DNA from: Nocardioides sp. TF02-7
Lineage (GTDB): Bacteria > Actinomycetota > Actinomycetes > Propionibacteriales > Nocardioidaceae
Length of the DNA: 64,000 bases
Assembly (NCBI RefSeq): GCF_022437945.1
Contig: NZ_CP092535.1
Location: 4,681,230-4,745,229, forward strand
Direction: 5' to 3'
Shown: positions 48,993 through 58,927 of the stretch, one piece after another
Position numbering within the stretch: position 1 is the stretch's first letter
Layout: each line of letters starts with the position of its first letter
Notes under the pieces: model-generated
What the model saw: only the letters and a program-made list of their open reading frames with translations
Told to the model about the DNA's origin: nothing
The model's database searches: none
Made by a program: the position numbers and the translations under genes

Positions 48993-50609
48993 GCGTCGTC
49001 CGTCCGGGAGGCCAGGTCGCGCTTGAGCACCTTGCCGGTGGCGTTGCGGGGCAGCTCGTCGAGGAAGTCGACCTCGCGCGGCACCTTGTAGCGGGCGAGG
49101 TTGGCCTTCACGTGCGCCTTGACGTCCTCCTCGGTGATGTCGGAGCCGTCGGCGCGGGCCACGAAGGCGCGGAGCCGCTGCCCGAACTGGTCGTCGGGGA
49201 CGCCGACGGCGGCGACCTCGGCGACTCCGTCGAGCCGGGCGATGCAGTCCTCCACCTCCTTGGGGAAGACGTTCTCGCCGCCGGAGACGATCATCTCGTC
49301 GTCACGTCCCTCGACGTAGAGCCGGCCGTCGTCCTTGAACCGGCCGACGTCGCCGGTGGCCATCAGCCCGTCGACGACCTCCTTGCCACCGCCACCGGTG
49401 TAACCCTCGATCTGCAGGTGGTTGCCGACGAAGATCCGGCCGGTCTCCCCCGTGGGCAGCTCGCGGCCGTCGGCGTCGTAGATGCGCACGACGGTCGCGT
49501 GGGGCACGTGGCCGGCGGTGCCGGGCGCCTCCCGGAGGTCGGCGGGGCCGGCGATGCTGGCCCACGCCACCTCGGTGGAGCCGTAGACGGAGTAGAGGTG
49601 GTCGCCGTAGCGGTCCATCCACCTCGTCGGCAGGTCGCCGGGCAGGGCGGAGCCGGACGAGGCGACCGCCTTGAGGGGAGCGCAACGGGTGGCGGTCGAG
49701 CGTCTCCTCGGGCAGCTCGAGGATCCGCTGCAGCATCACGGGGATGACGACGAACGAGTCGTAGTCGTGCTCCTCGAGCAGCCGCAGCGCCGTCTCGGGG
49801 TCGAACCGGCGGTGGAGCACCATCGTGGTGCCGAGCAGCATCGAGAGCTGGTAGTGGGCGAAGCCCCAGGTGTGGAACAGCGGCGCGGCGATGTGGCAGG
49901 TCCACCCGCGGCGCAGCGGCATCCGGGAGAGCAGCGACACCGCCGCCGGGATGCCGCCCTGCGGCCGGGGGGCTCCCTTCGGCGTGCCGGTGGTGCCCGA
50001 CGTGAGGATGATCGTCCGCGAGGTCCGCTCCGGGGGCGTGAGGTCGGCAGTGGTGCCCGCGTCCCGGATCATGCCCTCGAGCGTGTCGGGGGTCGCCGCG
50101 CCGTCGGTCCAGCCGACGACCTGCTCCTCGATGCTCACACCCGACAGCAGGTCGGCGAACTCCTCGTCGTAGACGACCACCCGCGGCTGCTCGCGCTCGA
50201 CGACGTCGGCCAGCTGCGGGCCGGCGAACGCGGTGTTGAGGTAGAGCACGTCGGCGCCCAGCTTGCTGACCGCGATCGAGGCCTCGACGAACCCGCGGTG
50301 GTTGCGGCACATCACCGCCACGCCGTCGCCCTCACCGACGCCGCGGGCGCGGAACGCGTGCGCGAGGGCGTTGGTACGGCGGTGCAGCTCGCCGAAGGTG
50401 ACGGCGCCGAGCTCGTCGACGATCGCGATCGCGTCGGGCTGGCGCAGCGCGAGCGTCTTGAACCCTCCCGCCGGCGTGGTGCCCCACTGGCGCAGCGTCG
50501 TGGCCATCCCGAGCAGGGTCCGCGGGCCGTAGGGCCGGACGATCCCGGCCTCGGTGAGCGTCCTCAGGCTGACCGCAGCATCGCGCGCCCGGGTGGAGAT
50601 CGATCCCAT
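48989..50609 (-). CDS. Fatty-acyl-CoA ligase (FadD-like)
   Basis: About 540 residues. Motifs are RTIILTSGTTGTPKGAPRPQ (A3), SVYGSTEVAWASI (A5), LMATGDVGRFKDDGRLYVEGRDDEMIVSGGENVFP (A7-A8) and NATGKVLKRDL (A10). It activates a fatty acid with ATP and CoA, possibly salvaging lipid for the adjacent fatty-acid operon. ATG at 50609. A +1 G near 49677 breaks the frame (DRHPLRS then LKAVASSGSAL). It overlaps ahpE by four bases. Confidence 0.85.
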
Positions 50610-50652
50610 GGGGGCGACGCTACAACGTCCGGTCGGGCACCCGACGCCCTGC

Positions 50653-51081
50653 TCAGGAGATGGTTTTGGGCGCGATCAGCTTGGTCGCGACCCAGTCCTT
50701 GCTGACCGAGGCGGTGGTGGTCAGTGCGAGCCCGGCGACGGGTGCCGCCTCCGCGATGTCGGCGGGGTCGACGGCGTTGGGCCGGCCGACCTTGGGGGTC
50801 AGCAGCCAGATGACGCCACCGCCCACGAGGTCGGTGATCGAGTCGAACAGCCCGTCGACGAGGTCGCCGTCGTCGTCGCGCCACCACAGCACGACGGCCT
50901 CGACGACGTTGCCGTACTCACCGTCGACCATGTCGCCGTCGATCGCGTCCTCGATCGCGATCCGCAGCTCCTCGTCGGTGTCCTGGTCCCAACCGAGTTC
51001 CTGGACGACCATGCCCGGCTTGAAGCCGAGCCGGCTGACGGTTCCTGTCTGGTCGGATCCGCCGGCGGCGGTCGAGCTCAC
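50653..51081 (-). CDS. DUF3052 family protein
   Basis: Intact, 142 residues with GTG at 51081, which follows GGAGGCACCTC. Features are VSSTAAGGSDQTGTVSRLGF, VQELGWDQDTDEELRIAIED, AVVLWWRDDDGDLVDGLFDS and VIWLLTPKVGRPNAVDPADI. The family is actinobacterial, of unknown function, and is usually next to aceE. It is divergent from aceE, sharing a 172-base promoter region. Confidence 0.85.
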   Translation of the reverse strand: MSSTAAGGSDQTGTVSRLGFKPGMVVQELGWDQDTDEELRIAIEDAIDGDMVDGEYGNVVEAVVLWWRDDDGDLVDGLFDSITDLVGGGVIWLLTPKVGRPNAVDPADIAEAAPVAGLALTTTASVSKDWVATKLIAPKTIS

Positions 51082-51253
51082 GAGGTGCCTCCAGTTCACG
51101 CTGCATCGGGGTCGTCACGGCGGCGGAGCCGTCGTGCGGTGGGAGTAGTCCAGCGGAGTTGTGCGAGCCGCGCAAGCGGCGCGCCCGGACGGGACCGTCT
51201 CGGCTACTCCTCGGTAGATTTGGTGGTTGGGTGATCAGTGCCACGATTGAGGG

Positions 51254-54046
51254 GTGACCGGAGACCCCGCAACCACCTCGACGTCCCCCCAGCCAGCCCG
51301 CACCGGCGGTGATCCACGAGGGACTTCCCACGCAGCTGCCCGACATCGATCCCCAGGAGACCCAGGACTGGATCGAGTCGTTCGACGCCCTCGTCGACGA
51401 GCGCGGACGCGAGCGCGCGCGCTACGTCATGCTGCGCCTGCTGGAGCGCGCGCGACAGGCCCAGGTCGGCGTGCCCGCGCTGCGCAGCACCGACTACATC
51501 AACTCGATCCCGCCCGAGCGCGAGCCGTGGTTCCCGGGCGACGAGGAGACCGAGCGACGGATCCGCGCGTTCATCCGCTGGAACGCGGCGGTCATGGTCT
51601 CGAGCGCCAACCGCAAGGGGCTCGAGGTCGGCGGCCACATCGCGACGTACCAGTCGAGCGCCAGCCTCTACGAGGTCGGCTTCAACCACTTCTTCCGCGG
51701 CCGGGAGCACCCCGGCGGCGGCGACCAGATCTACATCCAGGGCCACGCCTCCCGGGCATCTACGCCCGCGCCTACCTCGAGGGGCGGCTCACCGAGGACC
51801 AGCTCTGCAAGTTCCGCCAGGAGGTCCAGCACGGGCCGGGCGCCGGGCTGTCGTCCTACCCCCACCCCCGGCTGATGCCGGACTTCTGGGAGTTCCCCAC
51901 CGTGTCGATGGGCCTGACCGCCATCGGCTCGATCTACCAGGCACGGTTCAACCGCTACCTGCACAACCGCGGCATCAAGGACACCAGCGACCAGCGCGTG
52001 TGGGCGTTCCTCGGCGACGGCGAGATGGCCGAGCCGGAGTCGCTGGGCGCCATCCGCATCGCCGCCCGGGAGGAGCTCGACAACCTGGTCTGGGTCGTCA
52101 ACTGCAACCTGCAGCAGCTCGACGGGCCGGTGACCGGCAACGGGAAGATCATCCAGGAGCTGGAGGCGAACTTCCGCGGGGCCGGCTGGAACGTCATCAA
52201 GGTGATCTGGGGCCGGGAGTGGGACGAGCTGCTCGCCCGCGACGTCGACGGCGTCCTCGTCAACCAGATGAACACCACGCCCGACGGCCAGTTCCAGACG
52301 TTCTCGGTCGAGGACGGCGCCTACACGCGGGAGCACTTCTTCGGTCCCGACCCGCGGCTGCGCCGCATGGTCGAGCACATGAGCGACCGGCAGATCGAGA
52401 AGCTGCCGCGCGGCGGCCACGACTACCGCAAGGTGTACGCCGCGTTCGACGCGGCCACCAAGCACGTCGGCCAGCCGACGGTGATCCTGGCGAAGACCAT
52501 CAAGGGTTGGACGATCGACGCCCTCGAGGGCCGCAACGCCACCCACCAGATGAAGAAGCTGACGATGGCGGACCTGAAGAAGTTCCGCGACCGGCTCTAC
52601 CTGCCGATCTCCGACCGCGAGCTGGAGACGACCTACGAGGAGACCGGCACGGCGCCGTTCTTCCACCCCGGGGCCGACGCCCCCGAGATCGAGTACATGA
52701 TGGAGCGGCGCCGGACCCTCGGCGGGTCGCTGCCGAAGCGGGACGTCCGCGCGAAGCCGCTGACGCTCCCCGGCGACAAGGTGTACGCCGACCTCAAGCA
52801 GGGGTCGGGCAACAACAAGATCGCCACCACGATGGCGGCCGTCCGCCTGCTGCGCGACTGGATGAAGGACCCCGAGATCGGCAGCCGGATCGTGCCGATC
52901 GCACCCGACGAGTACCGCACGTTCGGCATGGACTCGATGTTCCCGTCGGCGAAGGTCTACGACCCGGCCGGCCAGACGTTCGAGTCGGTCGACCGCAAGC
53001 TGCTGCTGGCCTACAAGATGTCGCCGCAGGGCCAGATGCTGCACGAGGGCATCTCCGAGGCCGGAGCGATGGCGTCCGCGACGGCCGCCGGGTCGGCGTA
53101 CTCCACCCACGGCGAGCACATGATCCCGTTCTACATCTTCTACTCGATGTTCGGGTTCCAGCGCACCGGTGACTCGATCTGGGCGATGGCCGACCAGCTG
53201 GCCCGCGGGTTCCTGATCGGCGCCACCGCCGGTCGCACCACGCTCACCGGCGAGGGGCTCCAGCACGCCGACGGCCACTCCCCGCTGCTGGCGGCCACCA
53301 ACCCGGCGGTCGTCCACTACGACCCGGGCTACGCCTACGAGATCGCGCACATCATGCGCAGCGGCCTCGAGCGGATGTACGGCACCGGCGGGCCCGACGG
53401 CAACGGCGAGAACGTCATCTTCTACATCACGGTCTACAACGAGCCCGTGAGCCAGCCGGCGGAGCCGGAGGACGTGGACGTCGACGGCATCCTGCGCGGC
53501 CTCCACCAGGTGGCGCAGGACGACGGCGAGGGGCCGCGGGTGCGGCTCATGGCCTCCGGCGTGGCGCTGCCCTGGATCGAGGACGCCGCGCGGATGCTCC
53601 GCGAGGAGTGGGGCGTGCGGGCCGACCTGTGGTCGGTCACCTCGTGGAACGAGCTGGCCCGCGACGCCGTGTCGGCCGAGCAGTGGAGCCTGCTCAACCC
53701 CTCCGAGACGCCGCGGACGCCGTTCGTCACCGAGAAGCTGATGGGCTCCAGCGGCCCGGTCGTGGCGGTCTCCGACTACATGCGGGCGGTGCCGCTGCAG
53801 ATCGCGCGGTGGGTGCCGGAGGACTACCGCGTGCTCGGCGCCGACGGCTTCGGCTTCGCCGACACCCGGCCGGCGGCCCGGCGGTACTTCCAGATCGACG
53901 CGCAGTCGGTGGTCGTCCAGGCGCTCCAGGCCCTGGCCGACGCCGGTGACCTCGACCCCGCGCTGGTCGAGAAGGCCGCGAGCCAGTACCGCATCGACGA
54001 CCCGACCGCCGTGGCCGGCGTCCAGCAGGAGGGCGGCGACGCCTGA
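51254..54046 (+). CDS. aceE: Pyruvate dehydrogenase E1 component, homodimeric type
   Basis: About 930 residues. AceE decarboxylates pyruvate with thiamine diphosphate and passes the acetyl group to lipoyl E2, giving acetyl-CoA. Landmarks are RYVMLRLLERARQAQVGVPA, SSANRKGLEVGGHIATYQSS, the ThDP motif FLGDGEMAEPESLGAI ending NCNLQQLDGPV, and the transketolase-like AGSAYSTHGEHMIPFYIFYS. GTG at 51254. An extra base near 51305 and a missing C near 51752 cancel. No E2 or E3 gene is in the window. Confidence 0.93.
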   Translation: MTGDPATTSTSPQPARTGGDPRGTSHAAARHRSPGDPGLDRVVRRPRRRARTRARALRHAAPAGARATGPGRRARAAQHRLHQLDPARARAVVPGRRGDRATDPRVHPLERGGHGLERQPQGARGRRPHRDVPVERQPLRGRLQPLLPRPGAPRRRRPDLHPGPRLPGIYARAYLEGRLTEDQLCKFRQEVQHGPGAGLSSYPHPRLMPDFWEFPTVSMGLTAIGSIYQARFNRYLHNRGIKDTSDQRVWAFLGDGEMAEPESLGAIRIAAREELDNLVWVVNCNLQQLDGPVTGNGKIIQELEANFRGAGWNVIKVIWGREWDELLARDVDGVLVNQMNTTPDGQFQTFSVEDGAYTREHFFGPDPRLRRMVEHMSDRQIEKLPRGGHDYRKVYAAFDAATKHVGQPTVILAKTIKGWTIDALEGRNATHQMKKLTMADLKKFRDRLYLPISDRELETTYEETGTAPFFHPGADAPEIEYMMERRRTLGGSLPKRDVRAKPLTLPGDKVYADLKQGSGNNKIATTMAAVRLLRDWMKDPEIGSRIVPIAPDEYRTFGMDSMFPSAKVYDPAGQTFESVDRKLLLAYKMSPQGQMLHEGISEAGAMASATAAGSAYSTHGEHMIPFYIFYSMFGFQRTGDSIWAMADQLARGFLIGATAGRTTLTGEGLQHADGHSPLLAATNPAVVHYDPGYAYEIAHIMRSGLERMYGTGGPDGNGENVIFYITVYNEPVSQPAEPEDVDVDGILRGLHQVAQDDGEGPRVRLMASGVALPWIEDAARMLREEWGVRADLWSVTSWNELARDAVSAEQWSLLNPSETPRTPFVTEKLMGSSGPVVAVSDYMRAVPLQIARWVPEDYRVLGADGFGFADTRPAARRYFQIDAQSVVVQALQALADAGDLDPALVEKAASQYRIDDPTAVAGVQQEGGDA

Positions 54047-54048
54047 CG

Positions 54049-55048
54049 CTAGGCGCCGGTTGCGGGGCCGGCGGAGGCTGCTGTGTCCTCCAGGCCCTCC
54101 AGGCTCCGCAGCCGGCGCTCGTCGCCCTGCTCGCCCTCGCGCAGCAGGCGACGGAACCGGGCGCGGCTGTAGCTCGCCGGTGCGGTGGAGCTGATGAACC
54201 GGTCGAGGAACGCCGCGAACGCCTCGGGGTGGTCGCGGTGCGGGAAGTGGCCGGCGTCGGCCATCACCTCGACCATCGCGTCGGGTGCCAGCGCGGCGGC
54301 GTTCTCGGCGTGGTGCGCAGGGATCACCTGGTCGTCGCGGCCCCAGACCACGGCCATCGGCATCGCCTGGCTCAGGTAGGCGCGGTCCGACATGGTGACG
54401 ATCTGGCCCCGCCAGTCGATCACCGCGCGCACCAGGTGACGGATCGCGAACCGGGTGCGCCGGTCGCTCCAGGAGTCGAGGATGCAGGCGACCTCGTCGA
54501 GGTCACGGGTGTAGCGACGCGCCGGTCCGCCGCCGTGGCGGGCGAGGGCGCGCAGCACGCCGGTCTCGGCGTGGCGGATCCCCGGCAGCGTGAGCACCGA
54601 CATCGCCGCCTCCCACCCGGGCGCCTGGATCAGCCGGATCAGCGGCGTGACCTCCGGTCCGAGGCCACCGGACGCCACCAGGGCGACGCGCTCGGTCCGC
54701 TCGGGGAACTGGTAGGCGAACTGCATGGCGATCCCGCCGCCGAAGCTGTGGCCGACGACGGTCGCCTTGTCGATGCCGAGGATCGTCAGCAGGTCACGCA
54801 TGCCGTTGGCGTAGCCGCCGAGCGTGTAGTCGGCGCGCGGCTTGTCGGAGAGCCCGTGACCGAGGAGGTCCGGGGCGATCACCGTGTACCGCTCCGCGAG
54901 GAGCGGGATCACCGGGTCCCACGTGGTGTGGTCGCAGGCGAGGCCGTGGAGCAGGAGGGAGCGTCGGGCCCGAGCCGGCCTTCACGAACGCCCGGCGCTT
55001 GCCGTGCACGGTGACGACCTGCACCTCGCCGGCGGCCGCGTCGGTCAT
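54049..55048 (-). CDS. Alpha/beta hydrolase
   Basis: About 333 residues. The HG motif LLLLHGLACDHTTW, nucleophile elbow VVGHSFGGGIAMQF, acid WGRDDQVIPAHH and His in ADAGHFPHRDHP make a complete triad. A helical lid is inserted after the elbow. The C-terminus ends with a charged extension (RFRRLLREGEQGDERR). A +1 C near 54963 breaks the N-terminal part. It converges with aceE by two bases and is divergent from fasR. The substrate is unknown. Confidence 0.82.
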
Positions 55049-55146
55049 CGGGTTCCTTCCCTGGGGTGATCGAGAATTCAACCATGCCGGGTCGCGGGAC
55101 GGCACGGGGCTCCTCGCCACGCGGTCGGGACTCCTAGGCTGGCCAC

Positions 55147-56318
55147 GTGCCGCCCCAGGACCCCCGCACGCGTGCCGTGAGCCAGCTCCGCAGCTCCTCC
55201 GGATCGCTGAGCACCGCCGCGATGACCCGGATGGAGTCCGACCTGCCCTGGTTCGGCGAGCTCGGCGCCCAGGAGCGGTCGTGGGTCGGGCTCATCGTCC
55301 AGGCCGGTGTCCGCGGGTTCGTGGACTGGTACGCCCGGGGCGACGAGGTGCCGGAGGGCACACTGGTGGCGGCGTCGGTGTTCGGTGCCGCGCCCCGCAC
55401 CCTCGCCGGGACGATCTCGTTGCAGCAGACGGTCGACCTGATCCGGCTGACGATCGAGGTCGTCGAGCACAACCTCGACTCGATCCTCGACCCCGAGGTG
55501 GCCCCCGACGTCCACGACGCCGTGCTGCGCTACGCCCGCGAGATCGCCTTCGCCACCGCCGAGGTCTACGCCCGTGCCGCCGAGGTGCGCGGCGCGTGGG
55601 ACGCCCGCCTCGAGGCGCTCGTCGTCGACGCCGTGCTGCGGGACGAGACCGACGACGCGGTGCTCTCCCGGTCCAGCGCGGTGGGCTGGCGGGCGCGCGG
55701 CGACGTCGCGGTCGTCCTGGGCTCGGTGCCGGAGGAGCACACCGAGGCAGGCGTGGTCGACGCCGTACGGCGGGCCGCGCACGTCGGCGGCATGGACGCC
55801 CCTGGGCGCGGTGCAGGGGCACCGCCTGGTCGTGATCCTGGGTGGTGTCGTCGACGCCGAGAAGGCGGCGACGGCGGTCGTCGGGCTGTTCGGCGACGGC
55901 CCCGTGGTGGTCGGCCCCGTGGTGGCCGACCTGGGGCACGCCCACGTGTCCGCGCGGTCGGCCGCAGCAGCGCTGCGCGCCGCGCCCGGGTGGCCGGAGG
56001 CGCCGCGCCCGGTGCGCAGCGCCGACCTGCTGCCCGAGCGGGTGCTCGCGGGCGACGAGCTCGCACGCGTCGAGGTGGTCGACGGGGTCTTCCGGCCCCT
56101 CGACGAGGCGCGGGGGGACGCTGGTGGAGACGCTGTCGGCGTACTTCGCCCACGGCTCCTCCATCGAGCCGACCGCCCGCGCGCTGTTCGTCCACCCCAA
56201 CACCGTGCGCTACCGGCTGGGGCAGGTCGCGGACCTGACCGGGTTCACCCCGTCCCGCCCGCGGGACGCCCTCACGCTGCAGATCGCGCTCGCGCTGGGG
56301 CGCCTCGGCGCCCGGTGA
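55147..56318 (+). CDS. fasR: PucR-type regulator of fatty-acid synthesis (FasR)
   Basis: About 390 residues. N-terminal residues 20-150 are alpha-helical (LPWFGELGAQERSWVGLIVQ, VDLIRLTIEVVEHNLDSIL), the centre is a GGDEF-like remnant, and the C-terminus has the PucR helix-turn-helix IEPTARALFVHPNTVRYRLG QVADLTG. In Streptomyces coelicolor the same-position gene SCO2386 activates fabD-fabH-acpP-fabF. GTG at 55147. Two +1 errors lie near 55800 and 56117. The fabD gene starts 98 bases after its stop. Confidence 0.85.
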
Positions 56319-56332
56319 CCGCCGCGGGTTCT

Positions 56333-56349
56333 TTGTAGGAACCCCACAA
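56333..56349. promoter_or_regulatory. Candidate operator between fasR and fabD
   Basis: TTGTAGG at 56333-56339 and CCCACAA at 56343-56349 form an inverted repeat (six of seven bases) with a three-base centre, 67 bases upstream of the fabD start. It is the only clear palindrome in the 98-base gap, so it may be the FasR site. Confidence 0.55.
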
Positions 56350-56416
56350 GCGACCGTCGGGGAGTTCGTGTGTGCCGGAGGCGCGTCCGGGCGGGTCGTC
56401 ACGGCAGTCTGGACGG

Positions 56417-57614
56417 GTGCTCGTGATCGTGGCTCCCGGACAGGGGGCACAGACCCCCGGATTCCTCACGCCCTGGCTGGCGGACGAGACGTTCGCCAAC
56501 CGCTTCGACTGGCTCGCCACGGTCGCCGGGCTCGACCTGGCGCGCTACGGCACCACCGGCACCGCCGACGAGATCCGCGACACCCGCGTGGCCCAGCCGC
56601 TGCTGGTCGCCACCGGGCTGGTGGCGGCCCTGGAGCTGTTCCCCCCACCCCGCCGACGCCTTCGAGCGGATCGGCGCGGTCACGGGCCACAGCGTGGGAG
56701 AGATCGCCGCCGCCGCCGGCGCGCGGGTGATCACCGCCGAGCAGGCGATGGTGCTGGTGCGCGAGCGGGGCCGGGCCATGGCCGACGCCTCCGCCGCCGC
56801 GGCGACCGGCATGACGGCCGTGCTCGGCGGCGACCGGGACGAGGTGCTGCAGGCGATCGAGCGGCACGGCCTCGTCGCCGCCAACGACAACGGCCCCGGC
56901 CAGGTGGTCGCGGCCGGCACCCAGGAGCAGCTCGAGGCGTTGGCCGCCGACCCGCCCGCCCGGGCCAAGCTCCGCCCCCTCGCCGTCGCCGGCGCCTTCC
57001 ACTCCTCCCACATGGCGCCGGCGGTCGACCACGTCGCCGCGCTCGCCCGCTCGGTGTCGGTGCACGACCCGAGGACGCGGCTCATCTCCAACCGCGACGG
57101 CACCGTGGTCCACGACGGCCCGGAGGTGCTGCGGCGCATCGTCGGCCAGATCGCGCGCCCGGTCCGGTGGGACCTGTGCCTGGAGACCATGGCCGACCTC
57201 GGCGTGACCGGCATCCTCGAGATGCCGCCGGCCGGCACCCTCACCGGCATCGCCAAGCGGTTCTTCCGCGGGCGCGGGATGACGGTCGAGACGTTCGCCC
57301 TCGACTCCCCCGACCAGCTCGACGACGCCCGCGACTTCTGCGAGAAGCACGGCGAGGTCTCCCCGATCGACACCACCCCGACCTGGCGGATGGTCGTCTC
57401 GCCGATGAAGGGCGTCTTCCACCGCGACGAGCAGGCGGCGGCCGCCGACCTGCTCTCCCCCGGCGTCACGATCGGCGACGTGGCCAGCCTGCGCGACAAG
57501 GTCGCGGTCACCGCCCGCCACGGCGGCCAGGTGGTCGAGTGGCTGGTCGAGGACGGCGACCTGGTCTCCCCCGGCCAGCCCCTGCTCCGGCTGCACCCCG
57601 AGGGCGTCGCATGA
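56417..57614 (+). CDS. fabD: Malonyl-CoA:ACP transacylase with C-terminal biotin-carrier-like domain
   Basis: 398 residues. Residues 1-310 are FabD: VIVAPGQGAQTPGFL, nucleophile Ser92 in VTGHSVGEIAA, His195 in AGAFHSSHM, and the Gln/Arg loops. Residues about 322-396 add what FabD of E. coli (309 residues) lacks. They read like a biotin-carrier (BCCP) hammerhead: MVVSPMKGVFHRD, then GGQVVEWLVEDGDLVSPGQP and LLRLHP. The AMKM biotinylation turn is replaced by ASLRDKVAVTARHGG. It loads malonate on ACP. GTG at 56417. One +1 C near 56645 breaks the frame. It overlaps fabH by ATGA. Confidence 0.9.
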
Positions 57615-58609
57615 TCCGCACCGAGTCCGGGGCGACGCACGCCGCGCTGCTCGGGATCGGTGCCTACCGGCCCGCCCGGGTGGTGCCCAACTCCGAGATC
57701 GTCGACGCGATCGACTCCAGCGACGAGTGGATCCAGCAGCGTTCCGGCATCCGCACCCGCCGGATCGCCGGCCCCGACGAGACCGTGGTCTCGATGTCGG
57801 TCGCGGCCTCCCGCGACGCGCTGGCCCGGGCCGGCGTCGACGCCCGGCAGGTCGACTGCGTGGTCGTCGCCACCGTCAGCCACCTGCTCCAGACGCCGTC
57901 GGCGGCGACCGCGGTCGCCCACGAGCTCGGCACCGACCAGGCGGCGGCGTTCGACATCTCCGCGGCCTGCGCCGGCTTCTGCCACGGCGTCGCGCTGGCC
58001 AACGACCTGGTGCGCGGCGGCAGCGCCCGCTACGTGCTCGTGGTCGGCGTCGAGCGGCTCTCCGACATCACCGACCCCACCGACCGCGGCAGCGCGTTCA
58101 TCTTCGCCGACGGCGCCGGCGCCGTCGTCGTCGGCCCGTCGGACGAGCCGGGGATCGGCCCGGTCGTCTGGGGGTCCGACGGCGAGCAGTACGACCTGAT
58201 CCGCAGCCGCCAGGACTGGCGCGACGTGCTCGCCTCCGACGCCCCCGTCATGCCGCACCTGGTCATGCAGGGGCAACGCGGTCTTCCGCTGGGCGTCGTA
58301 CTCGATGGCGAAGGTCGCGCAGCAGGCCCTGGACCGGGCCGGTGTGAGCATCGACGACCTCGACTGCTTCGTCCCCCCACCAGGCCAACAACCGGATCAC
58401 CGACGCGATGGCGCGGGCGATGAAGCTCCCGCCGCGCGTCCGGATCGCCCGCGACATCGTCGACGCGGGCAACACCTCGGCGGCCTCCATCCCGCTCGCA
58501 CTCGAGCGGATGGTCAGCGACGGGGACGCCCGACCGGGCGATCTCGCGTTGCTGGTCGCCTTCGGCGCCGGCCTGGCTTACGCAGCACAGGTCGTCACCG
58601 TTCCCCTGA
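57611..58609 (+). CDS. fabH: 3-oxoacyl-ACP synthase III
   Basis: About 332 residues. FabH starts each fatty acid by condensing a short acyl-CoA with malonyl-ACP. The active-site Cys is in DISAACAGFCHGVALAN, His in PHQANNRI, Asn in AGNTSAAS; the first part is LGIGAYRPARVVPNSEIVD. Three +1 errors lie near 58272 (G4), 58374 (C6) and 58604 (C4). The last hides the TGA at 58607-58609 and makes the frame read into acpP; corrected, it ends VVTVP. It starts within the fabD stop. Confidence 0.92.
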
Positions 58610-58653
58610 CCCGAGAAGCACCCGCCCCAACCCAGAGAAGCAGGAGAACCCCT

Positions 58654-58902
58654 ATGTCCACCGAAGAGATCCGCGCCGCCCTCGCCGACATCGTCAACGA
58701 GGTCGCCGGTGTCGACCAGGACGACGTCCAGCTCGACAAGTCGTTCGTCGACGACCTCGACGTCGACTCGCTGTCGATGGTCGAGGTCGTGGTCGCCGCC
58801 GAGGAGAAGTTCGGCGTGACCATCCCCGACGACGAGGTGAAGAACCTGCGCACGGTCGGCGACGCGGTCGCCTACATCGAGCGCGCCAACGCCGCCGCCT
58901 GA
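58654..58902 (+). CDS. acpP: Acyl carrier protein
   Basis: Intact, 82 residues. The phosphopantetheine Ser39 is in LDVDSLSMVEVVVAAEEKFG. The protein is acidic with the usual four helices (EIRAALADIVNEVAGVDQDD, IPDDEVKNLRTVGDAVAYIE). It carries the growing acyl chain between FabD, FabH and FabF. ATG at 58654 follows AGGAGA. It lies 44 bases after fabH. Confidence 0.97.
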   Translation: MSTEEIRAALADIVNEVAGVDQDDVQLDKSFVDDLDVDSLSMVEVVVAAEEKFGVTIPDDEVKNLRTVGDAVAYIERANAAA

Positions 58903-58927
58903 TCCCGACAGGACCGAGGAACTCCCC

